From: Kitasatospora aureofaciens
GTDB taxonomy: Bacteria > Actinomycetota > Actinomycetes > Streptomycetales > Streptomycetaceae
Assembly: GCF_019192735.1 (NCBI RefSeq)
Contig: NZ_JAHTKP010000010.1
Location: 62,001 to 126,000, forward strand
Length of the DNA: 64,000 bases
Direction of reading: 5' to 3'
Shown here in pieces: positions 7,493-15,115 of this stretch; positions within the stretch are counted from its first letter, which is position 1; each line of letters opens with the position of its first letter. A program made the position numbers and the translations under genes. Below the pieces are notes generated by a model, which did no database searches, was not told the origin of the DNA, and saw nothing but the letters and a program-made list of their open reading frames with translations.

Positions 7493-9520
7493 TCAGGCGA
7501 CGAGCGCGGCGGCCGGCTGCTCGCGGGCGACCAGGCGGACCAGCGACGCGATGCGGTAGCGCAGTTCGGCCGGGTCGGGGTCCGCGGTCAGCAGCCGGGT
7601 GTCGGTCAGCAGCTCCAGCACCTCCTCCGCCTCGCGCTCGGACGAGCGGAGCAGCGCGGCGGCGTCCCCGGGGGTGAAGCTGTCGGCCCCGGTCCGGGCG
7701 AGGGCCCGCAGGGCGGTGCGCGCGGCCGGGTGGAGCTGCGGCAGGTCGGCCCCCAGGCTCGCCCGGACGTCCAGGTCGCCGAGGCGCAGTTCGTCCAGCC
7801 GGTGCTCGGCCGGGGCGAGGCGGTCGGCCAGGCGGGCCGCCGTCCAGTGCGGGTGGGCGGCCAGCCGGCCGGCACAGATCCGCAGGGCGAGCGGCAGCCG
7901 GTCGCAGAGTTCGACGATCCGGGCGGTGGCCGCCGGATCCGCACTCACCCGTTCCCGGCCGGCGGCGGCGAGCAGCTGGTAGGCGTCCGGGAAGTCCAGC
8001 GGGCCGACCCGGAAGCGCTGGGCCCCTTCGACCGTGCCGAGCGCGGAGCGGCTGGTGACGAGGGTACGGCCGCGCGCGTCGGCGGTGAGCAGCGGACGGA
8101 CCGAACGGTCGTCCTCGGCATTGTCCAGCACCACCAGGACCCGTCGTCCGGCGAGCCGGCTCCGGTAGAGCCGGACCAGCTCGTCCCGGCCGTCGGGCAG
8201 CTCGCGCTCGTCCGCACCGAGGGCGCGCAGGAAGGCCCGGAGCACCTCGGCCGGGTCGCGCTGGAGACCGTCGGGGCCGCGCAGGTCCGCGTAGAGGACA
8301 CCGTCGGGGAACGCCGGCTGTGCGAGGTGCGCCGCCTGGACGGCCAGCGCGGACTTCCCGCACCCGGCGCCACCGGTCAGCACGACCGGTCCGGCCGGGC
8401 CCGCGGACGCCGTCGGGTCCGCCGGGCAGGCCGGATGGTCCTGCGGTGCCCCGCGCAGGGCGGCCTGCACCGCCGCCAGGTGGCGCTCCCGCCCGGTGAA
8501 GTCGGCGACGGCGGGCGGCAGCATCGCCGGGACGAGCCCGCTCCACGCGCCCGCGCCGCTCTCCGGCAACGGCGCGTCACCGGCCTCGGCCGGAGCCCGA
8601 AGCTCCGGACCCTGAAGCCCCGGAACCCGAAGCAGGGTTGGGGGCGCGGTCAGGACCGCAGTCGGCCGCTCGGGCGCGGCCGGGCCGGGGAGGGTGCCGG
8701 TCAGCACCTGCTGGTGCAGCCGGCGCAGGGTCGGGCCGGGGTCGACGCCCAGCTCCTCGGCGAGCAGCCGCCGTCCGGCGTCGTACACCTCCAGGGCGTC
8801 ACTCTGCCGGTCGCAGCGGTACAGCGCAGCCATCAGCTGCCCGCGCAGGCGCTCCCGGGTCGGGTGCTCGGCGACCAGCCCGCGCAGCTCGGGGACGGCC
8901 GCCCGGTGGCCGCCCAGGGCGAGGTCCGCCTCGATGCGGTCCTCCAGGGCGGCGAGCCGGCTCTCCTCCAGCGCCGGCAGCTCCTTCTCGGCCAGGTGCG
9001 CGGTGACCCCGGTCAGCGGAGCGCCGCGCCAGTGCGCCAGGGCGGTGGAGAGCAGCTCGGCGGCGCGGGCGTGCTCGCCTGCTTCCAGGGCCCGGCGGCC
9101 GAGTTCGGCGTCCCGGCGGAACTCGTTCAGGTCCACCCGGGCCGGGCCGATGTCCAGCCGGTAGCCGGGCGCGCGGCGGACCAGGTCGACCTGCGGGCCG
9201 AGCCGGCCGCGCAGCCGCGACGCGTAGGTGTGCAGCTGGGCGGTCCAGGTGGCCGGCGGGTCCCATCCCCAGAGCAGGGCGCTCAGCCGCTCGTCGGGCA
9301 GCAGCCGGCCGTCGGACAGCAGCAGGGCGGCCAGAACGGAGCGCTGCTTGGCGCCGTCCAGCCTGATCTCCCGGCCGCCGGCCACCGCCTCCACCGGCCC
9401 GAGGAGGCGGAACTCCAGGGTGGGTGCGGCGTGCCGGGTGTCCGGTGGCTCGACGGTCTCCGGGGCTTCGACGTACGGCATGGACACATCCGTTCCGCGC
9501 GGCTGACATTGCGACCGCAC
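7493..9520 (-). CDS. SARP-family regulator with NB-ARC ATPase domain
   Basis: This protein of up to 675 aa has an OmpR-type winged helix (LEFRLLGPVEAVAGG through YASRLRGRLG, about 35-115), a bacterial transcriptional activation domain (about 120-270; RLHQQVL end) and an NB-ARC ATPase module (Walker A GGAGCGKSALA about 380, VLVVLDNAED about 460). It lacks the long TPR region of AfsR. SARPs activate antibiotic clusters by binding direct heptameric repeats. The start is uncertain: GTG 9520 gives the longest form, while ATG 9481, 13 codons in, is equally plausible; neither has a good ribosome site. A terminator follows its stop. It is the first of two SARPs in tandem and its target cannot be named. 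Confidence 0.85.
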   Translation of the reverse strand: MRSQCQPRGTDVSMPYVEAPETVEPPDTRHAAPTLEFRLLGPVEAVAGGREIRLDGAKQRSVLAALLLSDGRLLPDERLSALLWGWDPPATWTAQLHTYASRLRGRLGPQVDLVRRAPGYRLDIGPARVDLNEFRRDAELGRRALEAGEHARAAELLSTALAHWRGAPLTGVTAHLAEKELPALEESRLAALEDRIEADLALGGHRAAVPELRGLVAEHPTRERLRGQLMAALYRCDRQSDALEVYDAGRRLLAEELGVDPGPTLRRLHQQVLTGTLPGPAAPERPTAVLTAPPTLLRVPGLQGPELRAPAEAGDAPLPESGAGAWSGLVPAMLPPAVADFTGRERHLAAVQAALRGAPQDHPACPADPTASAGPAGPVVLTGGAGCGKSALAVQAAHLAQPAFPDGVLYADLRGPDGLQRDPAEVLRAFLRALGADERELPDGRDELVRLYRSRLAGRRVLVVLDNAEDDRSVRPLLTADARGRTLVTSRSALGTVEGAQRFRVGPLDFPDAYQLLAAAGRERVSADPAATARIVELCDRLPLALRICAGRLAAHPHWTAARLADRLAPAEHRLDELRLGDLDVRASLGADLPQLHPAARTALRALARTGADSFTPGDAAALLRSSEREAEEVLELLTDTRLLTADPDPAELRYRIASLVRLVAREQPAAALVA

Positions 9521-9664
9521 GAACGTACTGAGCCGCCCTTTTTCGGCTCTGTCAGCGGCATTTCCGGCCCGGACTCCGCGCTGTGAAACGAGATCGAAAG
9601 AGGGTCAAAATCCCCGCTCGCTACAGTCGTGGGCGGACGGGGGCCCGTGAGAGTGAGGAGAGCC

Positions 9665-9724
9665 ATGACCAACGACTACGGCGACGACCCCTGGACCGTC
9701 AGCACTCCCGGCACCGCCGGTTAG
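9665..9724 (+). CDS. possible 19-aa peptide ORF between two SARP genes
   Basis: ATG 9665 follows GAGGAG with a four-base spacer and opens a 19-codon frame (MTNDYGDDPWTVSTPGTAG) that stops 16 bases before the convergent end of the AfsR-like gene. Sixteen of 18 internal codons end in G or C. A possible -10 (TACAGT, about 9619) lies upstream. It may be a real micropeptide or a chance frame; there is no family evidence. Confidence 0.3.
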   Translation: MTNDYGDDPWTVSTPGTAG

Positions 9725-9740
9725 GGCCCGTCCGCGGACC

Positions 9741-12700
9741 CTAGGGTGCGACCTCCAGCACCTGCCAGAGCCGCTCGGAGTCGAGCGCGCCGGCGCCTCG
9801 CACCGCCCGGTCGAGCCCGGCCACCCGCTCCAGCCACACCGGTGAGCCGAGCTCCTCGAACTGCCGCGCCGCGGCGGCGAGGAGCCCGGCCGCCGCTACC
9901 CGGTCCCCCGACAGGCCCGTCACGCACGCGAGCAGCGTGCGGACCCGGGCCTCCAGGAAACGGTCCGACACCCGCTCCGCGGCGGCCAGCGCCTCCCGCA
10001 GGGTGCCGGCCGCCTCCGCCGGCCGGTCCTGCTTCCACAGCGCCTCGCCGAGGCAGCGCAGCGAGTGCGCCTCGCCGCGCAGATCGCCCTCGGCGCGCAC
10101 CAGTTCCAGTGCCCGGCGGCTCGCCGCCTCGGCCCGCTCCCCCTCCCCCTGACTGACCAGCACCTCGGCCAGCCGGACGGTGCTCTGCGCCTCGCCACGG
10201 GTGGACCCCACCCGGAGGTTCACCGCGATGGCCTGTTCGGTGAGTTCCAGGCTGGTCCGCGGCTCGCCGCACTCCAGCTCGATCCGGGCCAGGATGCCGA
10301 GCACATGGGCCTCGGCGTAGTGATCGCCGACCGCCCGGAACCCGTCCAGGGAGCTGTAGCCCTCCTCGCGGGCCGTGGCCAGGTTGCCCCGGTTGCGCTC
10401 GTACAGGGCGAGGTTGCGCTGGACCAGCGCCGCGCCGCGCCGCTCGCCCTGCTCCGTGAAGAGCTGCCGGGCCCGGTCCAGCCGGGCGCCGGCCTCCGCC
10501 CAGCGGAACTGGACGATCTCCAGGGTGCTGAGCGAGTGCAGCATCGCCGCCTCGCCGAGCGCGTCGCCGGTGCGCCGGGCGGCGGCGAGCGCGCGCTCGG
10601 CGCACTGGCGCCAGTCCTCGGGGTAGTTGCGGTTCTGGAAGAGCGTGACGCTGGTCATCGTCAGGTCCCAGGCGAGCGCGGACTCGCCGCTCTCGGCCGC
10701 CTGGTCGACGCTGCCGACGATCGAGGACCGCTCGCGCTCGAACCACTCCATCGGGTCCGCCACCAGGGCGCCGACCAGCCCGTCCGGGAGCCGGTGCCGG
10801 GGCCCGGGCCCGTGCACCACGGTGAAGTCTCCACCGTAGATGCGCCGGTGCGCCTCCTCTGCGAGGAAGAGCAGCCCGCCGCACACCCGGCGCAGCGCCT
10901 CGGCTCGGGCGGTCGGCGTCTCCTCCTCGTGCGCGCACTCGGCGGCGAAGAGCCGGAGCAGGTCCTGGAAGCGGTAGCGGACCTGGCCGCTGCGGCGGTC
11001 GGCGAGCACCTCCAGCAGCTGGGCGTCGACCAGTTGCTCGATCAGGTCCTCGGCGTCCAGCGGGTCGATGTCCAGCAGGGCGGCGCCCGCCCAGGCGGAG
11101 AAGTCCGGCATGTTCAGCAGGCCGAGCAGCCGGTACATCCGGGCCACGTCGGCGGGCAGGCCGCGGTAGCTCAGGCGGAAACCGGCCCGCACCCCGCGCG
11201 AGCCCTCGCTGAGCTCGTCCAGCCGGCGGTGCTGGTCCTTCAGCCGGTCCACCAGCTGTCGTACCGTCCAGTGCGGTTTGCCGGCCAGCCGGGCCGCCGC
11301 GATGCGCAGGGCGAGCGGCAGGCCGTCGCAGAGCGCGCCGAGTTCGCTCACGCTCTCCGGGTCCGCCGACAGCCGCTCGCCGCCGACCACCTTGGTGACC
11401 AGCTCGGCCGCCTCGCTGTGGTCGAGCGCGCCGAGCGAGAGGTGCCGGAAGTCGTAGTCACCGGCCAGGCCCTCGATCGGGTCGCGGCTGGTGACCAGGA
11501 CACAGTGCCGGCCACTGCCCGGCAGCAGCCAGCGGATCTGGTCGTAGGAGCGGGCGTTGTCGAGGACCACCAGGACGCGCCGGCCGCCGAGTTCGCTGCG
11601 GAACCGGTCGGCGCGCTCGACCGGTTCGGCGGGGATCTCCGCGGCGGGCACGCCGAGGGCGCGCAGGAAGCGGTCCAGGACGGCGTTCGGGGTGAGCGGC
11701 TCGTCGGAGTCGTCGTAGCCGCGCAGGTCGGCGAAGAGCTGGCCGTCGGGGAAGCGCGCGGCCACCCGGTGGGCCCAGTGCCGGGCCAGCGCCGTCTTGC
11801 CGACCCCGCCGATCCCGGTGATCGAGCCGACCGGGAGCACGGAGCTGTCGCTGCGCTCGGCCAACAGCCGGTCCAGTGCGGCGAGTTCCTCGGAGCGGCC
11901 GGTGAAGGCGGCGACGTCGGCGGGGAGTTGGGCGGGGATCGCGGCCACCGCGACGGCCGCGGCGGCCGGGCCGGGGGCGGGCTCCTCGATCGGCACGGCG
12001 GCGGGCGCGGTCAGCCAGGACTCGTCGGCGAGCACCGCGTCGTGCAACTTCTGCAGCAGCGGGCCGGGTTCGATGCCGAGGTCGTCGACGAACAGCCGGC
12101 GGGCCTCCCGGAAGGTCTCCAGCGCCTCGGCCCGCCGGCCGGAGCGGTACTGGGCGAGCATCAGCTGCGCCCGGGCCTGCTCGCGCAGGCCGTTCTCCTT
12201 GATGAAGGAGGAGAGCTCGCCGACCAGTTCACGGTGGCGCCCCAGGTCGAGCCGGAGCGCGGTGTACTCCTCGTAGACGGCCAGCCGGAGCTCGCCGAGC
12301 CGTTCCGCCTCGGCCGCCACGCGTTCGCCGACCACGCCCTCCAGGGCGGGTCCGCGCCACAGGCCGAGCGCCTCGTCCAGCAGTTCGGCGGCCTCGGCGG
12401 TGCGCCGGTGCCGCGTCGCCTCCCGGGCCTCGGCGATCAGGTCCTCGAACTCGGCCGCGTCGATGCGGTGTTCACCGGTCGCGAGCAGGTAGCCGGGGTG
12501 GACGGTGACGATCAGGTCGTCCAGCCCGACCGCCGCCTTGAAGGTCTTGCGCAGCCCGGACACGCAGATGGCGATCTGGTTCACGAAGGTGTTCGGCGGC
12601 CGGCCCTGCCAGACGGCGTCGGCGAGGGTGTCCACCGAGACGACCCGGTTGGCGGAGAGCAGCAGCATCGAGAGGATGGTGCGCTGCCGGGCCCCGGAGA

Positions 12701-12767
12701 GCGGCACCGGCCGGCCGTCCACCTGGACGTCCAGGGGGCCGAGAATCCTGAACACCACCTGGAGCAT
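9741..12767 (-). CDS. AfsR-like SARP-NB-ARC-TPR global regulator
   Basis: This 1008-aa protein is close in length and layout to AfsR (993 aa). A winged helix (about 4-95; FRILGPLDVQVDG to GLRKTF) is followed by an activation domain (about 100-250), an NB-ARC ATPase (about 290-590; P-loop GITGIGGVGKTALA, VLVVLDNARS, CDGLPLALRIAA) and C-terminal TPR-like helices with many Ala/Leu/Glu repeats (about 640-980). ATG 12767 is chosen because GAGGGGAGGCGGCTG precedes it; 15 further codons upstream are open but unlikely. A copy of the shared 16-bp palindrome with a matching -35/-10 lies just upstream, so it probably belongs to the cluster regulon. AfsR itself is a kinase-modulated activator; whether this one is cannot be seen. 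Confidence 0.88.
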   Translation of the reverse strand: MLQVVFRILGPLDVQVDGRPVPLSGARQRTILSMLLLSANRVVSVDTLADAVWQGRPPNTFVNQIAICVSGLRKTFKAAVGLDDLIVTVHPGYLLATGEHRIDAAEFEDLIAEAREATRHRRTAEAAELLDEALGLWRGPALEGVVGERVAAEAERLGELRLAVYEEYTALRLDLGRHRELVGELSSFIKENGLREQARAQLMLAQYRSGRRAEALETFREARRLFVDDLGIEPGPLLQKLHDAVLADESWLTAPAAVPIEEPAPGPAAAAVAVAAIPAQLPADVAAFTGRSEELAALDRLLAERSDSSVLPVGSITGIGGVGKTALARHWAHRVAARFPDGQLFADLRGYDDSDEPLTPNAVLDRFLRALGVPAAEIPAEPVERADRFRSELGGRRVLVVLDNARSYDQIRWLLPGSGRHCVLVTSRDPIEGLAGDYDFRHLSLGALDHSEAAELVTKVVGGERLSADPESVSELGALCDGLPLALRIAAARLAGKPHWTVRQLVDRLKDQHRRLDELSEGSRGVRAGFRLSYRGLPADVARMYRLLGLLNMPDFSAWAGAALLDIDPLDAEDLIEQLVDAQLLEVLADRRSGQVRYRFQDLLRLFAAECAHEEETPTARAEALRRVCGGLLFLAEEAHRRIYGGDFTVVHGPGPRHRLPDGLVGALVADPMEWFERERSSIVGSVDQAAESGESALAWDLTMTSVTLFQNRNYPEDWRQCAERALAAARRTGDALGEAAMLHSLSTLEIVQFRWAEAGARLDRARQLFTEQGERRGAALVQRNLALYERNRGNLATAREEGYSSLDGFRAVGDHYAEAHVLGILARIELECGEPRTSLELTEQAIAVNLRVGSTRGEAQSTVRLAEVLVSQGEGERAEAASRRALELVRAEGDLRGEAHSLRCLGEALWKQDRPAEAAGTLREALAAAERVSDRFLEARVRTLLACVTGLSGDRVAAAGLLAAAARQFEELGSPVWLERVAGLDRAVRGAGALDSERLWQVLEVAP

Positions 12768-12839
12768 CAGCCGCCTCCCCTCGGCCGGAGCCGTGCGGCG
12801 ATTCGGCCGCATTCATTTCGATCTTGCTACTTCGCGTTG

Positions 12840-12891
12840 TTGGTACCAGTCGGTTCACCGCTGCGACAAGCGGCTTTGCAGGAAGCTGTCA
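12840..12891 (-). promoter_or_regulatory. regulon palindrome (site A) and promoter of the AfsR-like gene
   Basis: The 16-mer at 12876-12891 reads TTGCAGGAAGCTGTCA on the plus strand. In the direction of the AfsR-like gene it is followed after 6 bases by TTGTCG (12864-12869), an 18-base spacer and TACCAA (12840-12845). It overlaps the stop codon of the acyl-CoA carboxylase epsilon gene. Confidence 0.6.
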
Positions 12892-13098
12892 CACGCGGCC
12901 CGGCCGGGGGCGGGGCGCGGCGCGCTCCCAGCGGACCGGGGGCGTGAGCCGCCCCGGACCGGCCGGCGCGGCGGGGCGGCGGCGTGCCGCCAGCGCCAGG
13001 ACCGCGGTCAGGGCGGCCACTTCGTCGGCGGTCGGACGCCCGCGCACGACCCGCAGCAGCGGATCCGGCGCGGCCGTCGCGTCGTCGGCGGCGCTCAT
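12889..13098 (-). CDS. accE: acyl-CoA carboxylase epsilon subunit
   Basis: This 69-aa protein carries the short epsilon-subunit signature PLLRVVRGRPTADEVAALTAVLA and ends with a Pro/Arg-rich tail containing a conserved Trp (VRWERAAP). It lies directly downstream of the carboxyltransferase beta gene. In actinomycetes such small proteins bind the beta subunit and stimulate acetyl- and propionyl-CoA carboxylase. Start ATG 13098 has GAGGTGGGCGC before it and overlaps the stop of a 26-codon mini-ORF (ATGA). The upstream frame to 13143 is just repeat sequence. It likely helps to raise malonyl-CoA supply for the cluster. Confidence 0.85.
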   Translation of the reverse strand: MSAADDATAAPDPLLRVVRGRPTADEVAALTAVLALAARRRPAAPAGPGRLTPPVRWERAAPRPRPGRV

Positions 13099-13251
13099 GC
13101 GCCCACCTCGCTCCGCTCGGCGGTCACTTCGCGAAACGCGCACCTCTTATTGGTTCGCTCGCTCCGCTCGCTCATGCGCCCACCTCGCTCCGCTCGGCGG
13201 TCACTTCGCGAAACGCGCACCTCTTATTGGTTCGCTCGCTCCGCTCGCTCA
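13093..13251. repeat. 77-bp perfect tandem duplication between accE and the carboxyltransferase gene
   Basis: Copies at 13093-13169 and 13170-13246 appear identical, followed by a five-base start of a third. Each copy carries the ribosome site and ATGAGC start context of accE and GAGCGAGCGGAGCGAGCG-type short repeats. The unit is not a multiple of three. Confidence 0.9.
13095..13175 (-). CDS. 26-codon mini-ORF coupled to accE
   Basis: The tandem duplication places a second ATG, with the same GAGGTGGGCGC ribosome site as accE, 77 bases upstream of accE. Its frame (MSERSERTNKRCAFREVTAE and six more residues) stops in an ATGA overlap with the accE start. It could pass ribosomes on to accE. No product function is implied, and it may simply be a by-product of the repeat. 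Confidence 0.3.
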   Translation of the reverse strand: MSERSERTNKRCAFREVTAERSEVGA

Positions 13252-14820
13252 CTGCGGCGGGTTCCCGTGCTTGCGGGCCGGCAGCAGCGCGTGCTTGGTG
13301 GACAGCATGTCGAGCGCGGCGATGACGGTCGCGCGGGTCTCGGCGGGGTCGATGACGTCGTCGACGAGGCCACGTTCGGCCGCGTAGTACGGGTGCATCA
13401 GCTCGGCGGTGTACTCCTTGACCAGCTGGGCGCGGGTGGCGTCCGGGTCGTCGGAGGTGGCGATCTCGCGGCGGAACACCACGTTGGCGGCGCCCTCGGC
13501 GCCCATCACGGCGATCTCGTTGGTGGGCCAGGCGAAGGAGACGTCCGCGCCGATCGAGCGGGAGTCCATGACGATGTACGCGCCGCCGTACGCCTTGCGC
13601 AGGATCAGCGAGATCCGCGGCACGGTGGCGTTGCAGTACGCGTACAGCAGTTTGGCACCGTGTCGGATGATGCCGCCGTGCTCCTGGTCCACACCGGGCA
13701 GGAAGCCGGGGACGTCGACCAGGGTGACCAGCGGGATGTTGAAGGCGTCGCAGAACTGCACGAAACGGGCGGCCTTCTCGGAGGAGTGAATGTCCAGGAC
13801 TCCGGCCAGCGACTGCGGCTGGCTGGCCACCAGCCCGACCAGCCGGCCGCCGAGCCGGGCCAGCGCACAGATCACGCTGGTGGCCCAGCGCTCGTGGATC
13901 TCCAGGTACTCGCCGTGGTCGACGATCTCCTCGATCACCTTGCGCATGTCGTACGGCCGGTTGCCGTCGACCGGGACGATCTCCAGCAGCGCGTCGGTGC
14001 GGCGGTCCATCGGGTCGTCCTGGGCACCGCCGGGCGGGGCCTCACGGTTGTTCGCGGGCAGCAGGGCCAGCAGGTAGCGCACGTCCTCCAGGCAGGACTG
14101 CTCGTCGTCGTACGCGAAGTGGGCGACGCCGGAGAGCTCGCTGTGCACGTCGGCGCCGCCGAGCCCGTTCTGGCTGACCCGCTCGCCGGTCACGGCCTGG
14201 ACGACGTCCGGGCCGGTGATGAACATCTGCGAGGTCTCGCGGACCATGAACACGAAGTCCGTCAGCGCCGGGGAGTACGCGGCCCCGCCGGCGCAGGGGC
14301 CGAGCATCACCGAGATCTGCGGGATGACGCCGGAGGCCCGGGTGTTGCGCTCGAAGATGCCGCCGTAGCCGGCGAGGGCGGTGACGCCCTCCTGGATCCG
14401 GGCGCCGGCACCGTCGTTGAGGGAGACCAGGGGCGCGCCGGCCGCGATGGCCATGTCCATGATCTTGTGGATCTTCTGCGCGTGCGCCTCGCCCAGGGCG
14501 CCGCCGAAGATCCGGAAGTCGTGCGCGTAGGCGAAGACGGTCCGGCCGTGCACGGCACCCCAGCCGACGACCACGCCGTCGGTGTGCGGCTTCTTCGCCT
14601 CCAGGCCGAAGCCGGTGGCGCGGTGCCGGCGCAGCGACTCCAGCTCTTGGAAGGTCCCGGGGTCGAAGAGCAGGTCGATCCGCTCACGGACCGTCAGTTT
14701 GCCCTTGCCGTGCTGGGCCTCGGTGGCCCTGGGGTCTCCCGAGCGGATGCCGGCCCGCAGGCCCCGAAGCTCCTCGACCCGATCACGCATGGTGGACGCG
14801 GTGGACGCGGTATCCGGCAC
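13249..14820 (-). CDS. accB: acyl-CoA carboxylase carboxyltransferase (beta) subunit
   Basis: This 523-aa protein has both carboxyltransferase halves: biotin-side GPCAGGAAYSPALTDF (about 170) and CoA-side VDVPGFLPGVDQEHGGIIRHGA and the oxyanion-hole stretch KAYGGAYIVMDSRSIGADVSFAWP (about 420). The residue that sets acyl specificity in the Streptomyces enzymes (Asp in PccB GAYDVM, Ile in AccB GAYIVM) is Ile here. It is therefore AccB-like and should accept acetyl-CoA as well as propionyl-CoA. GTG 14820 follows GGGGGGATGACCG. It is divergent from the MMPL exporter and shares an intergenic palindrome with it. The alpha/biotin subunit is not in the window and is probably the housekeeping one. 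Its likely role is malonyl-CoA supply. Confidence 0.9.
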   Translation of the reverse strand: MPDTASTASTMRDRVEELRGLRAGIRSGDPRATEAQHGKGKLTVRERIDLLFDPGTFQELESLRRHRATGFGLEAKKPHTDGVVVGWGAVHGRTVFAYAHDFRIFGGALGEAHAQKIHKIMDMAIAAGAPLVSLNDGAGARIQEGVTALAGYGGIFERNTRASGVIPQISVMLGPCAGGAAYSPALTDFVFMVRETSQMFITGPDVVQAVTGERVSQNGLGGADVHSELSGVAHFAYDDEQSCLEDVRYLLALLPANNREAPPGGAQDDPMDRRTDALLEIVPVDGNRPYDMRKVIEEIVDHGEYLEIHERWATSVICALARLGGRLVGLVASQPQSLAGVLDIHSSEKAARFVQFCDAFNIPLVTLVDVPGFLPGVDQEHGGIIRHGAKLLYAYCNATVPRISLILRKAYGGAYIVMDSRSIGADVSFAWPTNEIAVMGAEGAANVVFRREIATSDDPDATRAQLVKEYTAELMHPYYAAERGLVDDVIDPAETRATVIAALDMLSTKHALLPARKHGNPPQ

Positions 14821-14954
14821 CGGTCATCCCCCCTCTGAATGCTCGACGGTGCCTCGACGGTAGGCACCGCCCGGTCGGGGGCGCCACGGTTCGCCGGGCG
14901 GCCGTCCGCAAGCTGAACCGCCCGCCCCGGGCGCCCGTCCCGATCCGGGCCGAG

Positions 14955-14970
14955 TGGCCACAAGCTGCCA
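14955..14970. promoter_or_regulatory. regulon palindrome (site B), accB / MMPL divergent promoter
   Basis: TGGCCACAAGCTGCCA lies about 140 bases from each divergent start, midway between them. On the plus strand, AGGTGC and GATGCT follow at the 6- and 18-base spacings seen elsewhere; they are weak promoter matches. Confidence 0.55.
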
Positions 14971-15115
14971 CGCCGCAGGTGCGGATGAGGGCAACGGTGC
15001 GATGCTGCAGCCTCACCCTCTGCGATCGCGGACTTCGGTCGCGCACCATCCATCGGTTCGGATCGCCCGCCCGGCATTACCCCTGATGCCGGGGCTTCAA
15101 ATGTCAAGGAGTGTC

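Noticed and set aside
13093..13251. CRISPR-like or mobile-element repeat
   Set aside because: Two contiguous copies with no spacers and no terminal inverted repeats; a local tandem duplication explains it.
14954..15115. Earlier GTG start for the MMPL transporter
   Set aside because: It would translate through palindrome site B and lacks a ribosome site, while ATG 15116 has AAGGAG.
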